Notes under the pieces: model-generated
Database searches by the model: none
What the model was told of the DNA's origin: nothing
Seen by the model: only the letters and a program-made list of their open reading frames with translations
From: Microbacterium sp. cx-55
Lineage (GTDB): Bacteria > Actinomycetota > Actinomycetes > Actinomycetales > Microbacteriaceae
NCBI RefSeq assembly: GCF_021117345.1
Contig: NZ_CP088261.1
Location: 1,798,001 to 1,862,000, forward strand
Length of the DNA stretch: 64,000 nt
Reading direction: 5' to 3'
Position numbers and translations under genes: made by a program
Shown here: positions 41,877 through 50,234 of the stretch, piece by piece
Layout of the letters: each line of letters begins with the position of its first letter
How positions within the stretch are numbered: position 1 is the first letter of the stretch

Positions 41877-42545
41877 ATGATCCGCCGCATCCTTCGCCTC
41901 CTCCTCGGCCTGCCGCTCTACGGGGCGGGCGCCGCGCTCACGATCGAAGCGGGCCTCGGCGTCGACCCGTGGACGGTCTTCGCGCAGGGCATCTCGCTTC
42001 ACACCGGTATCGGCATCGGCTGGCTGACCAATATCATCGGGCTCCTCGTTCTCCTCCTCTGGATCCCGCTTCGACAGCGCCCCGGCATCGGGACGGTCGC
42101 GAACATCCTCCTCGTGGGCACCGCGATGCAAGCAACCCTGTCCCTCGTGCCGCCTGTGACGAACCCGGCGCTACGCGTGCTGGTTCTCCTGGCCGGGATC
42201 GTGCTCGTCGCCGTGGCGAGCGGTATCTACCTGGGCGCACGACTCGGCGCCGGCCCGCGAGACGGGTTGATGACCGGCATCCGATCACGGTGGGGCTGGC
42301 CGGTCTGGCTCGCGCGCGGCACCGTCGAGCTGAGCGTGCTCACCATCGGCTGGTTACTCGGCGGAAACGTCGGCATCGGCACCCTCGCGTTCGCACTCCT
42401 CATCGGCCCGCTCGTGCACGTCATGATGCCGTTGTTCGCCATGCGTTCGCGGACGCCGGCCGGCCGCCGACCGCGGCGAAGCGACCGCGATACCCTTGAG
42501 GGCGCTACCCCCCGTAGCTCAGCGGATAGAGCAGGAGCCTTCTAA
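41877..42545 (+). CDS. YczE/YitT-like membrane protein
   Basis: A 222-residue integral membrane protein with five or six helices (ILRLLLGLPLYGAGAALTIE; WLTNIIGLLVLLLWIPL; VLVLLAGIVLVAVASGIYLG). The segments GLGVDPWTVFAQGIS and LGAGPRDGLMTGI are typical of the YczE/YyaS family. Its transport role is unknown. The gene is divergent from a MocR regulator. Its 3' end runs into the tRNA-Arg gene: the last 12 or so codons and the TAA stop lie inside the tRNA. Confidence 0.85.
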   Translation: MIRRILRLLLGLPLYGAGAALTIEAGLGVDPWTVFAQGISLHTGIGIGWLTNIIGLLVLLLWIPLRQRPGIGTVANILLVGTAMQATLSLVPPVTNPALRVLVLLAGIVLVAVASGIYLGARLGAGPRDGLMTGIRSRWGWPVWLARGTVELSVLTIGWLLGGNVGIGTLAFALLIGPLVHVMMPLFAMRSRTPAGRRPRRSDRDTLEGATPRSSADRAGAF

Positions 42546-42580
42546 TCTCTTGGTCGGGTGTTCGAGTCACCCCGGGGGGA
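42508..42580 (+). tRNA. tRNA-Arg (anticodon TCT)
   Basis: A 73-nt cloverleaf: acceptor CCCCCCG/CGGGGGG, D arm GCTCAGCGGATAGAGC, anticodon loop CTTCTAA (TCT, reads AGA), T arm GGGTG-TTCGAGT-CACCC, discriminator A. The anticodon stem GGAGC/TCTCT has a C-U mismatch next to the loop and a G-U pair at its base, weaker than usual. CCA is not encoded. The 5' half overlaps the YczE-like ORF. Confidence 0.93.
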
Positions 42581-42626
42581 CACAAGACCTGCGGCGGATG
42601 TCGGAGGCCCGGAGGAGGATGAAGGC

Positions 42627-43250
42627 ATGAGCGGAACCGACGGAGACAGGCTGGTCTGGATCGACTGCGAGATGACGGGCCTCGAGCTCGACGTCGATCA
42701 GCTGGTCGAAATCGCGATCGTGGTCACCGACTTCGAGCTGAACCCGTTGCACGAAGGGTTCCAGCTCGTCATCCGGCCCGACGCGTCGGCGCTCGAGAAC
42801 ATGGGCGAGTTCGTCACCGAGATGCACCGCAGTTCGGGGCTCCTCGACGAGATCCCGAACGGCGTGAGCGTGGCCGAAGCCGAGTTCCAGGCGCTCGAGT
42901 ACATCCAGCGCTTCGCGCCGGTCGAGGGCAAGGCTCCGCTCGCGGGCAACACGATCGGCACCGACCGTGCATTCCTCTCCCGGTACATGCCCCGGCTCGA
43001 CCGCTGGCTGCACTATCGGAACGTCGATGTGTCGAGCATCAAAGAACTCTCTCGGCGCTGGTATCCCCGCGTGTACTTCAACGCGCCGGCGAAGGATGGC
43101 GGCCACCGGGCGCTCGCCGACATCCGCGAATCCATCCGTGAGCTCGCCTATTACCGCGAGGCCGTCTTCGTGCCCGAGCCCGGTCCCACGAGCGACGATG
43201 CACGCGCGGTCGCGGCGTCGGTCGTGTCCGCATTCGCTCCCCAAGTATGA
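42627..43250 (+). CDS. orn: Oligoribonuclease
   Basis: A 207-residue DEDDh 3'-5' exonuclease that degrades 2- to 5-nt RNAs, including pGpG. The motifs are IDCEMTGLELD at the N-terminus, AGNTIGTDRAFLSRYMP, and the C-terminal HRALADIRESI with the catalytic His and Asp. The ATG at 42627 follows a strong GGAGGAGG ribosome binding site. It sits between tRNA-Arg and tRNA-His. Confidence 0.96.
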   Translation: MSGTDGDRLVWIDCEMTGLELDVDQLVEIAIVVTDFELNPLHEGFQLVIRPDASALENMGEFVTEMHRSSGLLDEIPNGVSVAEAEFQALEYIQRFAPVEGKAPLAGNTIGTDRAFLSRYMPRLDRWLHYRNVDVSSIKELSRRWYPRVYFNAPAKDGGHRALADIRESIRELAYYREAVFVPEPGPTSDDARAVAASVVSAFAPQV

Positions 43251-43286
43251 GAGAATCTTTGGGTTGCCCGCTCGCGCGGGAGACAT

Positions 43287-43363
43287 GGTGGGTATAGCTC
43301 AGTTGGTAGAGCGCGGCCTTGTGGTGGCCGATGTCGCGGGTTCGAGCCCCGTTACTCACCCCA
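43287..43363 (+). tRNA. tRNA-His (anticodon GTG)
   Basis: Acceptor GTGGGTA/TACTCAC with the His-specific extra G at 43287 opposite C73 at 43360; D arm GCTCAGTTGGTAGAGC; anticodon stem GGCCT/ followed by TGTGGTG with anticodon GTG; T-loop TTCGAGC. CCA is encoded at 43361-43363. Confidence 0.95.
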
Positions 43364-43397
43364 ATAGCGAAACCTCGCGGTCAGTGAGCGTTTCTCC

Positions 43398-43745
43398 GTG
43401 ACAATGCAGATGGATGCCGAGGCGTTCGAGCGTCTCGTCGTGGACGAGCTCGACCGCCTTCCCGACGACATGGTGAACGGACTGGACAACGTGATCTTCG
43501 TCGTCGAGGACCGAAACGTCGACGCGGACCTGCTCGGCTTGTACGACGGGTGGGCGCTGACCGAGCGCGAACGATACGGTTCGGGCGAGCTGCCCGATCG
43601 GATCGTCGTCTACCGCGAGGCGCATCTCGCCGTGTGCGCAGACGAGAACGAACTCCGCGATGAGGTGCATACGACGCTCGTGCACGAGATCGCGCACTTC
43701 TACGGCATCGACGATGACCGACTGCACGAGCTGGGGTGGGCATGA
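43398..43745 (+). CDS. Minimal zincin metallopeptidase (DUF1025)
   Basis: A 115-residue protein of the Zincin_1/DUF1025 family. The zinc motif is [19 protein letters not shown] near the C-terminus: HExxH, Gly and a third His, a compact metzincin-like site. Substrates are unknown. The following clpS start overlaps its stop (ATGA), and the zincin-clpS-DUF2017 order, which I believe recurs in actinobacteria, hints at a shared role in protein quality control. Confidence 0.87.
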   Translation: MTMQMDAEAFERLVVDELDRLPDDMVNGLDNVIFVVEDRNVDADLLGLYDGWALTERERYGSGELPDRIVVYREAHLAVCADENELRDEVHTTLVHEIAHFYGIDDDRLHELGWA

Positions 43746-44046
43746 CTCCCCCGCTCGCCACACCCGACACGGTCGAAGGCGTCGACCTGCTCGACGCGCC
43801 CAGTTTCGACCCCGACTGGCAGACTGTCGTCTGGAACGACCCGGTCAACCTGATGAGTTACGTGGTGCACGTCTTCCGCACCTACTTCGGCTACTCCGAG
43901 GCCGAGGCGACCCGCCTCATGAAGGGCGTCCACCACGATGGGCACGCGGTCGTGGCGGAGGGAATGCGCGAGCAGATGGAACTTCACGCGCAGCGATGCA
44001 CGACTACGGCCTCTGGGCCACCGTTCGAAAGGCTCCGCGCGCGTGA
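43742..44046 (+). CDS. clpS: ClpS adaptor, apparent 1-bp frameshift
   Basis: N-end-rule adaptor that hands substrates to the Clp ATPase. Residues 25-84 carry the ClpS core: [38 protein letters not shown] and [16 protein letters not shown]. After codon 84 (CAG at 43991-43993) the frame leaves the family: it reads TTTASG and continues to 44317, deep into the next gene. The true ClpS ending, [12 protein letters not shown] and a TGA at 44044-44046, lies in the +2 frame from 43996. One missing base at 43994 explains it. The TGA also forms a GTGA overlap with the next gene, which supports 44046 as the real end. It may be a sequencing error or a broken gene. Confidence 0.82.
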
Positions 44047-44552
44047 TCGATCCACCCGAGACGGTCGTCCTCGAGCTCACCCGCGTCGAGGCCGTGCATC
44101 TGCGCGGTCTCGTCGATCAGTTCGTCGATCTCCTGTCGGATGCGCCGGATGCCGCCGCCGATCCGGCGATCGCGCGCCTCGTACCGTCCGCCTACCCCGA
44201 CGATCCCGCGGCCGCCGCCCAGTTCCGGTCCTCGACCCAACCCGAGCTCCTCCGGCGGCGAACCGACGAGGCCGCGATGGTGCTCGCCGATCTGTCGGTG
44301 GCGGGGCACGCCGATGATCTCGCGCACGACGGCCCGGAGGACGCCCTCGCCGAGTTCGTCATCCGGCTCGACCGAGAGCGCACGGGCGCGTGGCTGCGGA
44401 CCCTCGCGGCGGTGCGGCTCGTGTTGGCCGCTCGGCTCGGCATCCAGTCCGAAGACGATCACGAACCAAGTGATGCCCGTTACGGCGTGTACGAGTGGCT
44501 CGGCTATCGGCTCGACGGGCTGACACGGGCAGCATCCGGTTCTGACGTCTGA
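44043..44552 (+). CDS. DUF2017 family protein
   Basis: A 169-residue soluble helical protein of the DUF2017 family, found next to clpS in many actinobacteria. Features: [24 protein letters not shown] at the N-terminus and [18 protein letters not shown] plus [11 protein letters not shown] at the C-terminus. Function is unknown. The GTG start overlaps the ancestral clpS stop by the GTGA pattern. It overlaps the convergent kinase gene by 49 bp at its 3' end. Confidence 0.85.
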   Translation: MIDPPETVVLELTRVEAVHLRGLVDQFVDLLSDAPDAAADPAIARLVPSAYPDDPAAAAQFRSSTQPELLRRRTDEAAMVLADLSVAGHADDLAHDGPEDALAEFVIRLDRERTGAWLRTLAAVRLVLAARLGIQSEDDHEPSDARYGVYEWLGYRLDGLTRAASGSDV

Positions 44553-45127
44553 AAAGTGCGGGCGTCAACGCGGAATGAGGCGCGGGACTCCGGCGAGTTC
44601 TCGGCGAGGTGCACGTCCTCCTGCCGCGCCCAGCGATCCCAGTGCGGCTCGTACGTCGCACCGTCGCGTTGCAGAGCCCGACGGCGACGCTCGGTCGACG
44701 GCGCGTCGACCCAGACGCACACGTCCGCCCACCGCGCGCTCCGTGCGGTGAGAAGACCCGCTCCCTCCAGCAGGAGCGGACGTGTCGGGTCGATCTCGTG
44801 TTCGGCGCCGTACTGCGAGATCACCCAGTCCCATTCGCGCCAGCGACCGGGCTGTCCTGCCGCGTGCGGCTCGAGGATGTCGACGCACGCACGATCGGCG
44901 CCCTCGCGGAGACCGTCCCATCCGGGATAGATCGAGTCGAGGCCGACGCTCTGCACGGCCGGCATCCGGGACGCGATGGCGCGCGCGAGCGTGGTCTTGC
45001 CCGACCCCGAGCGGCCATCGATCAGGATGCGGGGCACCGCGCGCACGGCGGACGCGGCGGTGACGATGATGTCGACCGCCGCGTCGGGCGTGAGGTCGCG
45101 ACTACTTCTTGAGCGCGCGGATGACAC
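44504..45127 (-). CDS. P-loop ATPase/uridine-kinase-like protein
   Basis: A P-loop nucleotide-binding protein of about 200 residues. Walker A is IDGRSGSGKTTLARA, a kinase-like Asp appears in GLDSIYPGWD, and an Arg-rich lid ERRRRALQRDG follows. It resembles uridine kinase and dephospho-CoA-kinase-like folds; the substrate is unclear. The start is uncertain: GTG at 45127, overlapping the upstream gene by 26 bp, keeps the family-like DLTPDAAV segment, while a GTG at 45037 gives a shorter protein. Its 3' end overlaps the DUF2017 gene. Confidence 0.8.
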   Translation of the reverse strand: MSSARSRSSRDLTPDAAVDIIVTAASAVRAVPRILIDGRSGSGKTTLARAIASRMPAVQSVGLDSIYPGWDGLREGADRACVDILEPHAAGQPGRWREWDWVISQYGAEHEIDPTRPLLLEGAGLLTARSARWADVCVWVDAPSTERRRRALQRDGATYEPHWDRWARQEDVHLAENSPESRASFRVDARTFQTSEPDAARVSPSSR

Positions 45128-45422
45128 GGCTGAGCGCGCGACCCGCGACGAACAGGAAGGGGATCCCGACCGCGAGCAGAGAAACCACGTTGGGTTCGAA
45201 GCGGAGGTCGTCGCCCTTACGGATGTAGGCGCCGAGCGGAACCGCAGCGCCGCCCCCACCACCGCCGGAGGCACCGGACTCGTCGGCGCCGCCGCCGAAC
45301 CCGCTCCACGTCAATGCCACCGGGATGATGCGGATGCCGTCGACATCCTGCTGCTCCCCGTAGACGGCGGTCACGCCGAGGGAGGTCGCCTGCTTGCCGA
45401 GGTCGAGTACGAAGTTGGACAT
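45102..45422 (-). CDS. GerW/YtfJ-like protein
   Basis: A 106-residue protein resembling the GerW (YtfJ) family. It has AVYGEQQDVDGIRIIPVALTWSGFG followed by a GGGGGG stretch and VPLGAYI, the usual GerW layout, and a C-terminal hydrophobic helix (VVSLLAVGIPFLFVAGRALS) that may anchor it in the membrane. In Bacillus the family acts in spore germination, but many non-sporulating actinobacteria carry homologues of unknown function. A 16-bp tandem duplication lies 34 bp upstream. Confidence 0.78.
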   Translation of the reverse strand: MSNFVLDLGKQATSLGVTAVYGEQQDVDGIRIIPVALTWSGFGGGADESGASGGGGGGAAVPLGAYIRKGDDLRFEPNVVSLLAVGIPFLFVAGRALSRVIRALKK

Positions 45423-45455
45423 ATCTCCACGGTAGTGCCGTCGGCCGCCATGTCA

Positions 45456-45487
45456 CAGTGCTTGACGGATGCAGTGCTTGACGGATG
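45456..45487. repeat. 16-bp perfect tandem duplication
   Basis: CAGTGCTTGACGGATG is repeated twice in direct succession (45456-45471 and 45472-45487), just upstream of the GerW-like gene and 10 bp after the dinB stop. It looks like a recent slippage or duplication event in the promoter region of the GerW-like gene. Confidence 0.8.
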
Positions 45488-45496
45488 CGTTCGCCG

Positions 45497-46759
45497 TCAC
45501 TCCGAGTGCGGCGCGGGCGGCCGAGGATGCGAGGGCAGCGTCGTTCCTCCGCGCGGTGGCCCGAGCAGCGCGGCGCGGGTCACGACGCCGCGACCGAACC
45601 GGGTCGTCGCGCCGTCCATCGCTTCTTCGACCCGGCGCCATTCCGCGTCGTCGTCCCACAGCATGGCCGACGCCGTGGCGCTGCGGAGGTTCTCTGCGCG
45701 GACGCCGATCAGGCGGATGGGGAGCGGTCGCTCCAACGCGCTCAAGAGCTCGCGCGCCGCATCGCCGATGCGCTGACCGACGGCCGTCGGCTCCGGCAGG
45801 GTCACCGACCGGCTCACCGTGCGGAAATCCGCGAATCGCACCTTGAGCGCGACGGTTGCCGCCTCGGCACCGTGCGCACGCAGGCGCGCCCCCACGCGGT
45901 CAGCGAGTCGGCGGAGCTCGGCTCCGAGGACCGCGTCGTCGTCGACGTCGTCCTCGAACGTCTCCTCGTGGCCGATGCTCTTCTCGATGCGTTCAGTTTG
46001 GATCTCGCGGGCGTCTTCGCCGCGCGCGAGATGCCAGATGCGCTCGCCCATCGACGCCCCCAGCGCGCGATCGAGTATCGGTCGCGGTGTGGCCAGCACG
46101 TCGCCGATCGTGCGGATGCCCCGCGACTCGAGAGATTCCGCGGACTTCGGCCCCACGCCCCAGAGCGCCCGGACAGAACGCGGACGAAGGAAGTCCATGG
46201 TGCGGTCGGCCGGGATGATCAGGAGGCCGTCGGGCTTGCTCATGGTCGATGCCATCTTCGCGACGTGCTTGGTCGAGGCGGCACCGATGCTGCACGTGAG
46301 CCCGGTGCGCTCCCGCACCTGCGCCCGCAACATCCGCGCAATGACTCCCGGTGACCCCCACAGGCGGCGCGCACCGCGCACGTCGAGGAAGGCTTCATCG
46401 ATCGACAACGGTTCTACGAGGGGGGTGATCTCGTGGAAGATCGACATCACCGCGCGGGACGACTCGATGTACCGGTCGAAGTGCGGTCGCACGACGACCG
46501 CGGTGGGACACAGTCGCAATGCCTGTGAGACCGGCATGGCCGAACGGACGCCGAACTTCCGCGCCTCGTACGAGGCACTCGAGACCACGCTTCGCCCCTC
46601 GGGCGCACCGATGATGATCGGCTTACCCGCCAGGGCCGGGTTGTCGAGCACTTCGACGGCCGCATAGAACGCGTCCATGTCGACGTGCAGGATGCCCGCT
46701 CCGGTGTCGTCGGCATCATCCGGCGACACGATGCGTCCTGATCCGTCGCCGCGTCCCAC
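45497..46759 (-). CDS. dinB: DNA polymerase IV (Y family)
   Basis: Translesion polymerase of 420 residues. Catalytic motifs: HVDMDAFYAAVEV near residue 25 and SIDEAFLDV near residue 117; the helix-hairpin-helix region WGVGPKSAESLESRGIRTIGDV follows. The little-finger domain occupies the last 140 residues. No canonical C-terminal beta-clamp peptide (QLxLF) is obvious; the tail is Pro-rich. No SOS box is seen upstream. Confidence 0.94.
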   Translation of the reverse strand: MGRGDGSGRIVSPDDADDTGAGILHVDMDAFYAAVEVLDNPALAGKPIIIGAPEGRSVVSSASYEARKFGVRSAMPVSQALRLCPTAVVVRPHFDRYIESSRAVMSIFHEITPLVEPLSIDEAFLDVRGARRLWGSPGVIARMLRAQVRERTGLTCSIGAASTKHVAKMASTMSKPDGLLIIPADRTMDFLRPRSVRALWGVGPKSAESLESRGIRTIGDVLATPRPILDRALGASMGERIWHLARGEDAREIQTERIEKSIGHEETFEDDVDDDAVLGAELRRLADRVGARLRAHGAEAATVALKVRFADFRTVSRSVTLPEPTAVGQRIGDAARELLSALERPLPIRLIGVRAENLRSATASAMLWDDDAEWRRVEEAMDGATTRFGRGVVTRAALLGPPRGGTTLPSHPRPPAPHSE

Positions 46760-46787
46760 GTTCCGATTGTCCCCCGCCCCACCGACA

Positions 46788-46830
46788 TCGGCCTCGCCTC
46801 ACCGGATCGGATCCGGTGGGGCGAGGCCGA
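46788..46830 (-). terminator. Long hairpin after gatB
   Basis: A long inverted repeat (TCGGCCTCGCC-CACCGGATC and its complement, with one bulge on each side) lies 4 bp after the gatB stop and 30 bp before the dinB start. There is no T-run. It is the likely end of the gatCAB transcript. Confidence 0.65.
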
Positions 46831-46834
46831 GAGG

Positions 46835-48334
46835 TCAGACGGTAGCGCGCTCCAGGACCAGTTCGCGAACACGCGCGGCGTCGGCCTGGCCCTTCATCGC
46901 CTTCATCACGGCTCCGATGATGGCGCCGGCAGCCTGAACTTTGCCATCGCGGATCTTCTGCAGCACATCGGGCTGCGCCGCCAGGGCCTCGTCGATTGCG
47001 GCGATCAGCGGACCATCGTCCGAGACGACGGCCAGACCGCGTGCGTCGACGACGTCCTGCGGAGCGCCCTCGCCGGCGATGACGCCCTCGAGCACCTGTC
47101 GGGCGAGCTTGTCGGTCAGCGTTCCCGCGTCGACGAGCCCCTGCAGGGCGGCGACGTGCGCGGGCGAGACCAGCCCGGAGGGCTCGCGGTCCTGGGCATT
47201 GGCGACCCGGCTGATCTCGCCCGTCCACCACTTACGAGCAGCGGCGGGCGACGCACCCGCCGCGACGGTCGCCTCGATCTCGGCGATCAGGCCACCGTTG
47301 GCGACATCCTGGAACTCGAGGTCGGTGAAACCCCAGTCCGCCTTCAGCCGACGACGACGGGCGGCCGGCGGCTCCGGCAGCTCCGCGCGGAGCTTCTCGA
47401 TGAGAGCCGGATCGGGCACGACCGGCAGCAAGTCGGGTTCGGGGAAGTAACGGTAGTCATCCGCATCCGACTTGGGGCGTCCGGGCGACGTGCGACCGGT
47501 GTCCTCGTGCCAGTGCCGGGTCTCCTGCGTGATCGATCCGCCGTCGGCGAGGATGGCCGCCTGCCGCTGGATCTCGTACCGCACGGCACGCTCGACCGAG
47601 CGCATCGAGTTGACGTTCTTCGTCTCGGTGCGGGTGCCGAGCTTCTCCTGTCCACGCGGGCGCAGCGACACGTTCGCATCGCAGCGAAGGTTTCCCCGCT
47701 CCATCTTGGCGTCGGAAATCCCGAGCGACAGCACGATGTCGCGAATCGTCTGCACGTACGCCTTCGCGATCTCCGGCGCCCGGTGCTCCGCACCGAAGAT
47801 GGGGCGCGTGACGATCTCGACCAGCGGCACCCCGGCGCGGTTGTAGTCGACGAGCGAGTACTCCGCGCCCTGGATGCGGCCGGTCGCGCCACCGACGTGC
47901 GTCAGCTTGCCGGCGTCTTCCTCCATGTGCGCCCGCTCGATCGGCACGGTCACCATGGTGCCGTCGGCGAGCTCGACGACGACCTCGCCGTCGAAGGCGA
48001 TGGGCTCGTCGTACTGCGAGATCTGGTAGTTCTTGCCGAGGTCGGGGTAGAAGTAGTTCTTCCGGGCGAAGCGGCTCGACGGCGCGATCGAGCATCCGAG
48101 TGCGAGACCTAGGCTGATCGAGAACTTCACCGCCTCTTCGTTCACGACCGGCAGCGACCCGGGAAGCCCGAGGTCGACGGGCGCGAGGTCGGTGTTCGGC
48201 TCGCGACCGAACGAGTTCGGGGCGGACGAGAACATCTTCGTCGCGGTGTTCAGTTCGACGTGGACTTCGAATCCGAGCACGGGCTCGTACAGTTCGAGCG
48301 CCTTGTCGAAGTCCATCAGCGCGGCCTTGGCCAT
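46835..48334 (-). CDS. gatB: Asp/Glu-tRNA amidotransferase subunit B
   Basis: The tRNA-binding and kinase-like subunit of GatCAB, 499 residues. It has the GatB signature [20 protein letters not shown], the [17 protein letters not shown] region, and the C-terminal YqeY/tail domain. It converts misacylated Glu-tRNA-Gln or Asp-tRNA-Asn to the amide form. The ATG at 48334 overlaps the gatA stop by one base. Confidence 0.96.
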   Translation of the reverse strand: MAKAALMDFDKALELYEPVLGFEVHVELNTATKMFSSAPNSFGREPNTDLAPVDLGLPGSLPVVNEEAVKFSISLGLALGCSIAPSSRFARKNYFYPDLGKNYQISQYDEPIAFDGEVVVELADGTMVTVPIERAHMEEDAGKLTHVGGATGRIQGAEYSLVDYNRAGVPLVEIVTRPIFGAEHRAPEIAKAYVQTIRDIVLSLGISDAKMERGNLRCDANVSLRPRGQEKLGTRTETKNVNSMRSVERAVRYEIQRQAAILADGGSITQETRHWHEDTGRTSPGRPKSDADDYRYFPEPDLLPVVPDPALIEKLRAELPEPPAARRRRLKADWGFTDLEFQDVANGGLIAEIEATVAAGASPAAARKWWTGEISRVANAQDREPSGLVSPAHVAALQGLVDAGTLTDKLARQVLEGVIAGEGAPQDVVDARGLAVVSDDGPLIAAIDEALAAQPDVLQKIRDGKVQAAGAIIGAVMKAMKGQADAARVRELVLERATV

Positions 48335-49854
48335 CAGCGCGTCCCTCCCAGCTTCGGCGCCCGTGCCAGCAACGGGCCGCCCCATGAATCGATCAGCAGC
48401 GCCTCGAGCGCGGCGCCCACCTGATAGAGGCGGGCGTCCTCACGGGCGGGTGCCAGGAACTGGATGCCGACCGGCAGCCCGTCGTCCTCCGCGAGACCCG
48501 ACGGGATCGAGATCCCGGGTACCCCGGCGAGGTTCGCGGGGATCGTCGTCACGTCGTTCAAGTACATCTGCAGCGGGTCATCCAGCTGCTCACCGAGACG
48601 GAATGCCGTCGTCGGAGCGGACGGCGTGGCGATCACATCGACCGATGCGAACGCGTCCGCGAAGTCGCGCTGGATGAGCGTTCGCACCTTCTGCGCCGAC
48701 CCGTAGTACGCGTCGTAGTACCCGGCGGAGAGAGCGTAGGTTCCGAGGATGATGCGGCGCTTCACCTCGTCGCCGAAACCCGCCTCGCGAGTCGCGGCCA
48801 TCACTTCTTCGACCGTCGCGCCCGCGTGCGGGGTGACCCGCAGCCCGAAGCGGACCGAGTCGAACTTCGCGAGGTTGCTGGATGCCTCGGCCGGCAGGAT
48901 CAGGTAGTAGGCCGCGACGCCGTACTCGAAGTGCGGCGCGCTGATCTCCACGATCTCCGCGCCCTGCGCCTCCATCGTCGCGAGTGCCGCGCGGAAGGAC
49001 GCGGACACGCCGCGCTGGAACCCGGCGTCGTCGAGCTCCTTCACGACACCCACCCGGAGCCCCTTGAGCACGTCGCCACGGGCGCCTTCCCGCGCCGCAT
49101 CCGCAAACGACGGCCATGCGTCGGTGAGTGAGGTGGAATCGTTCCGGTCGTGGCCGCCGATGACGTCGTGCAGGAGCCCGGCATCCAGCACCGTCCGCGT
49201 GACGGGCCCGATCTGGTCAAGGCTCGAGGCGAGCGCGATCGCGCCGTACCGGCTCACGGCGCCGTAGGTGGGTTTGACGCCGACCGTTCCCGTCACGTGC
49301 GCCGGCTGACGGATCGATCCGCCGGTGTCGGAGCCGAGGGCGAGCGGCGCTTCGAAAGCCGCGACCGCGGCAGCGGAGCCACCGCCGGATCCGCCCGGGA
49401 TGCGGTCGAGGTCCCACGGGTTGTGGGTCGGTCCGTACGCGGAATGCTCCGTCGAGGAACCCATCGCGAACTCGTCCATGTTCGTCTTGCCGAGCGGGAT
49501 CAGCCCCGCCGCGCGCGAACGGGCGACGACCGTGGCGTCGAAGGGCGACATGTAGCCCTCGAGGATCTTCGATCCGCTGGTGGACGGCATGTCGGTGGTG
49601 ACCAGGACGTCCTTGATCGCGAGCGGAACACCCGCGATCGGGCTCAGCTGCTCGCCGGCCGCGCGACGGCGATCGATGTCGGCAGCGGCCTCCAGCGCGT
49701 GGTCCGATACGTGCAGGAACGCGTGCACGTCACCGTCGACCGCGGCGATCCGGTCGAGATGCGCCTGCGTCGCCTCGACGCTGGACACCTCGCCCGAGGC
49801 CAGCTTGCTCGCGAGGTCCGCGGCGGTGAGGGTGATCAGTTCGGCCGCGCTCAT
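48334..49854 (-). CDS. gatA: Asp/Glu-tRNA amidotransferase subunit A
   Basis: The glutaminase/amidase subunit, 506 residues. The Ser-cisSer-Lys triad is visible as Lys81 (VPLAIKDVL), Ser156 ([13 protein letters not shown]) and Ser180 ([11 protein letters not shown]). It supplies ammonia to GatB. The ATG overlaps the gatC stop (ATGA). It sits in the order gatC-gatA-gatB, all coupled. Confidence 0.97.
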   Translation of the reverse strand: MSAAELITLTAADLASKLASGEVSSVEATQAHLDRIAAVDGDVHAFLHVSDHALEAAADIDRRRAAGEQLSPIAGVPLAIKDVLVTTDMPSTSGSKILEGYMSPFDATVVARSRAAGLIPLGKTNMDEFAMGSSTEHSAYGPTHNPWDLDRIPGGSGGGSAAAVAAFEAPLALGSDTGGSIRQPAHVTGTVGVKPTYGAVSRYGAIALASSLDQIGPVTRTVLDAGLLHDVIGGHDRNDSTSLTDAWPSFADAAREGARGDVLKGLRVGVVKELDDAGFQRGVSASFRAALATMEAQGAEIVEISAPHFEYGVAAYYLILPAEASSNLAKFDSVRFGLRVTPHAGATVEEVMAATREAGFGDEVKRRIILGTYALSAGYYDAYYGSAQKVRTLIQRDFADAFASVDVIATPSAPTTAFRLGEQLDDPLQMYLNDVTTIPANLAGVPGISIPSGLAEDDGLPVGIQFLAPAREDARLYQVGAALEALLIDSWGGPLLARAPKLGGTR

Positions 49855-50150
49855 TGCTCTTCTCCGAGGATGGCGGTGACGCGGAAGCGGCTGCCGTCCG
49901 CATCCGGAGCGTTCTGCAGGGCCTGCGCCGTCGTGAGCGTGTCACGGACCACGTCGGGGCGATAGACGTTCTGCAACGGAATCGGGTGGCTCGTCGCCGG
50001 AACATCGGCGGTCGCCACCTGAGAGACCTTGGCGATGTTGTCGACGATGGCATCCAGCTCACCGGTGAGACGCTCGGCCTCTTCGTCGGTCAGCTGGATC
50101 CGGGCGAGCACGCCGAGTTGGCGCACGAGATCGGGGGTGAATTCAGACAC
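49851..50150 (-). CDS. gatC: Asp/Glu-tRNA amidotransferase subunit C
   Basis: A 99-residue stabilising subunit of GatCAB. The N-terminal helix [24 protein letters not shown] and the tail [20 protein letters not shown] are the standard GatC pattern. It is the first gene of the gatCAB operon, and its promoter should lie in the 84-bp gap shared with the divergent acyl-CoA ligase gene. Confidence 0.96.
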   Translation of the reverse strand: MSEFTPDLVRQLGVLARIQLTDEEAERLTGELDAIVDNIAKVSQVATADVPATSHPIPLQNVYRPDVVRDTLTTAQALQNAPDADGSRFRVTAILGEEQ

Positions 50151-50234
50151 ACCCCGAGTCTAGTTGCGGCGCCCACCGCGTCCTCACGGCCGGGCATCCC
50201 GCGCCGGGCGGAGACGCTCGCCTAGGCTGTGCCC

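Noticed and set aside
43991..44317. Programmed frameshift in clpS
   Set aside because: No slippery heptamer or downstream structure is evident at the site, so simple base loss or sequencing error is more likely.
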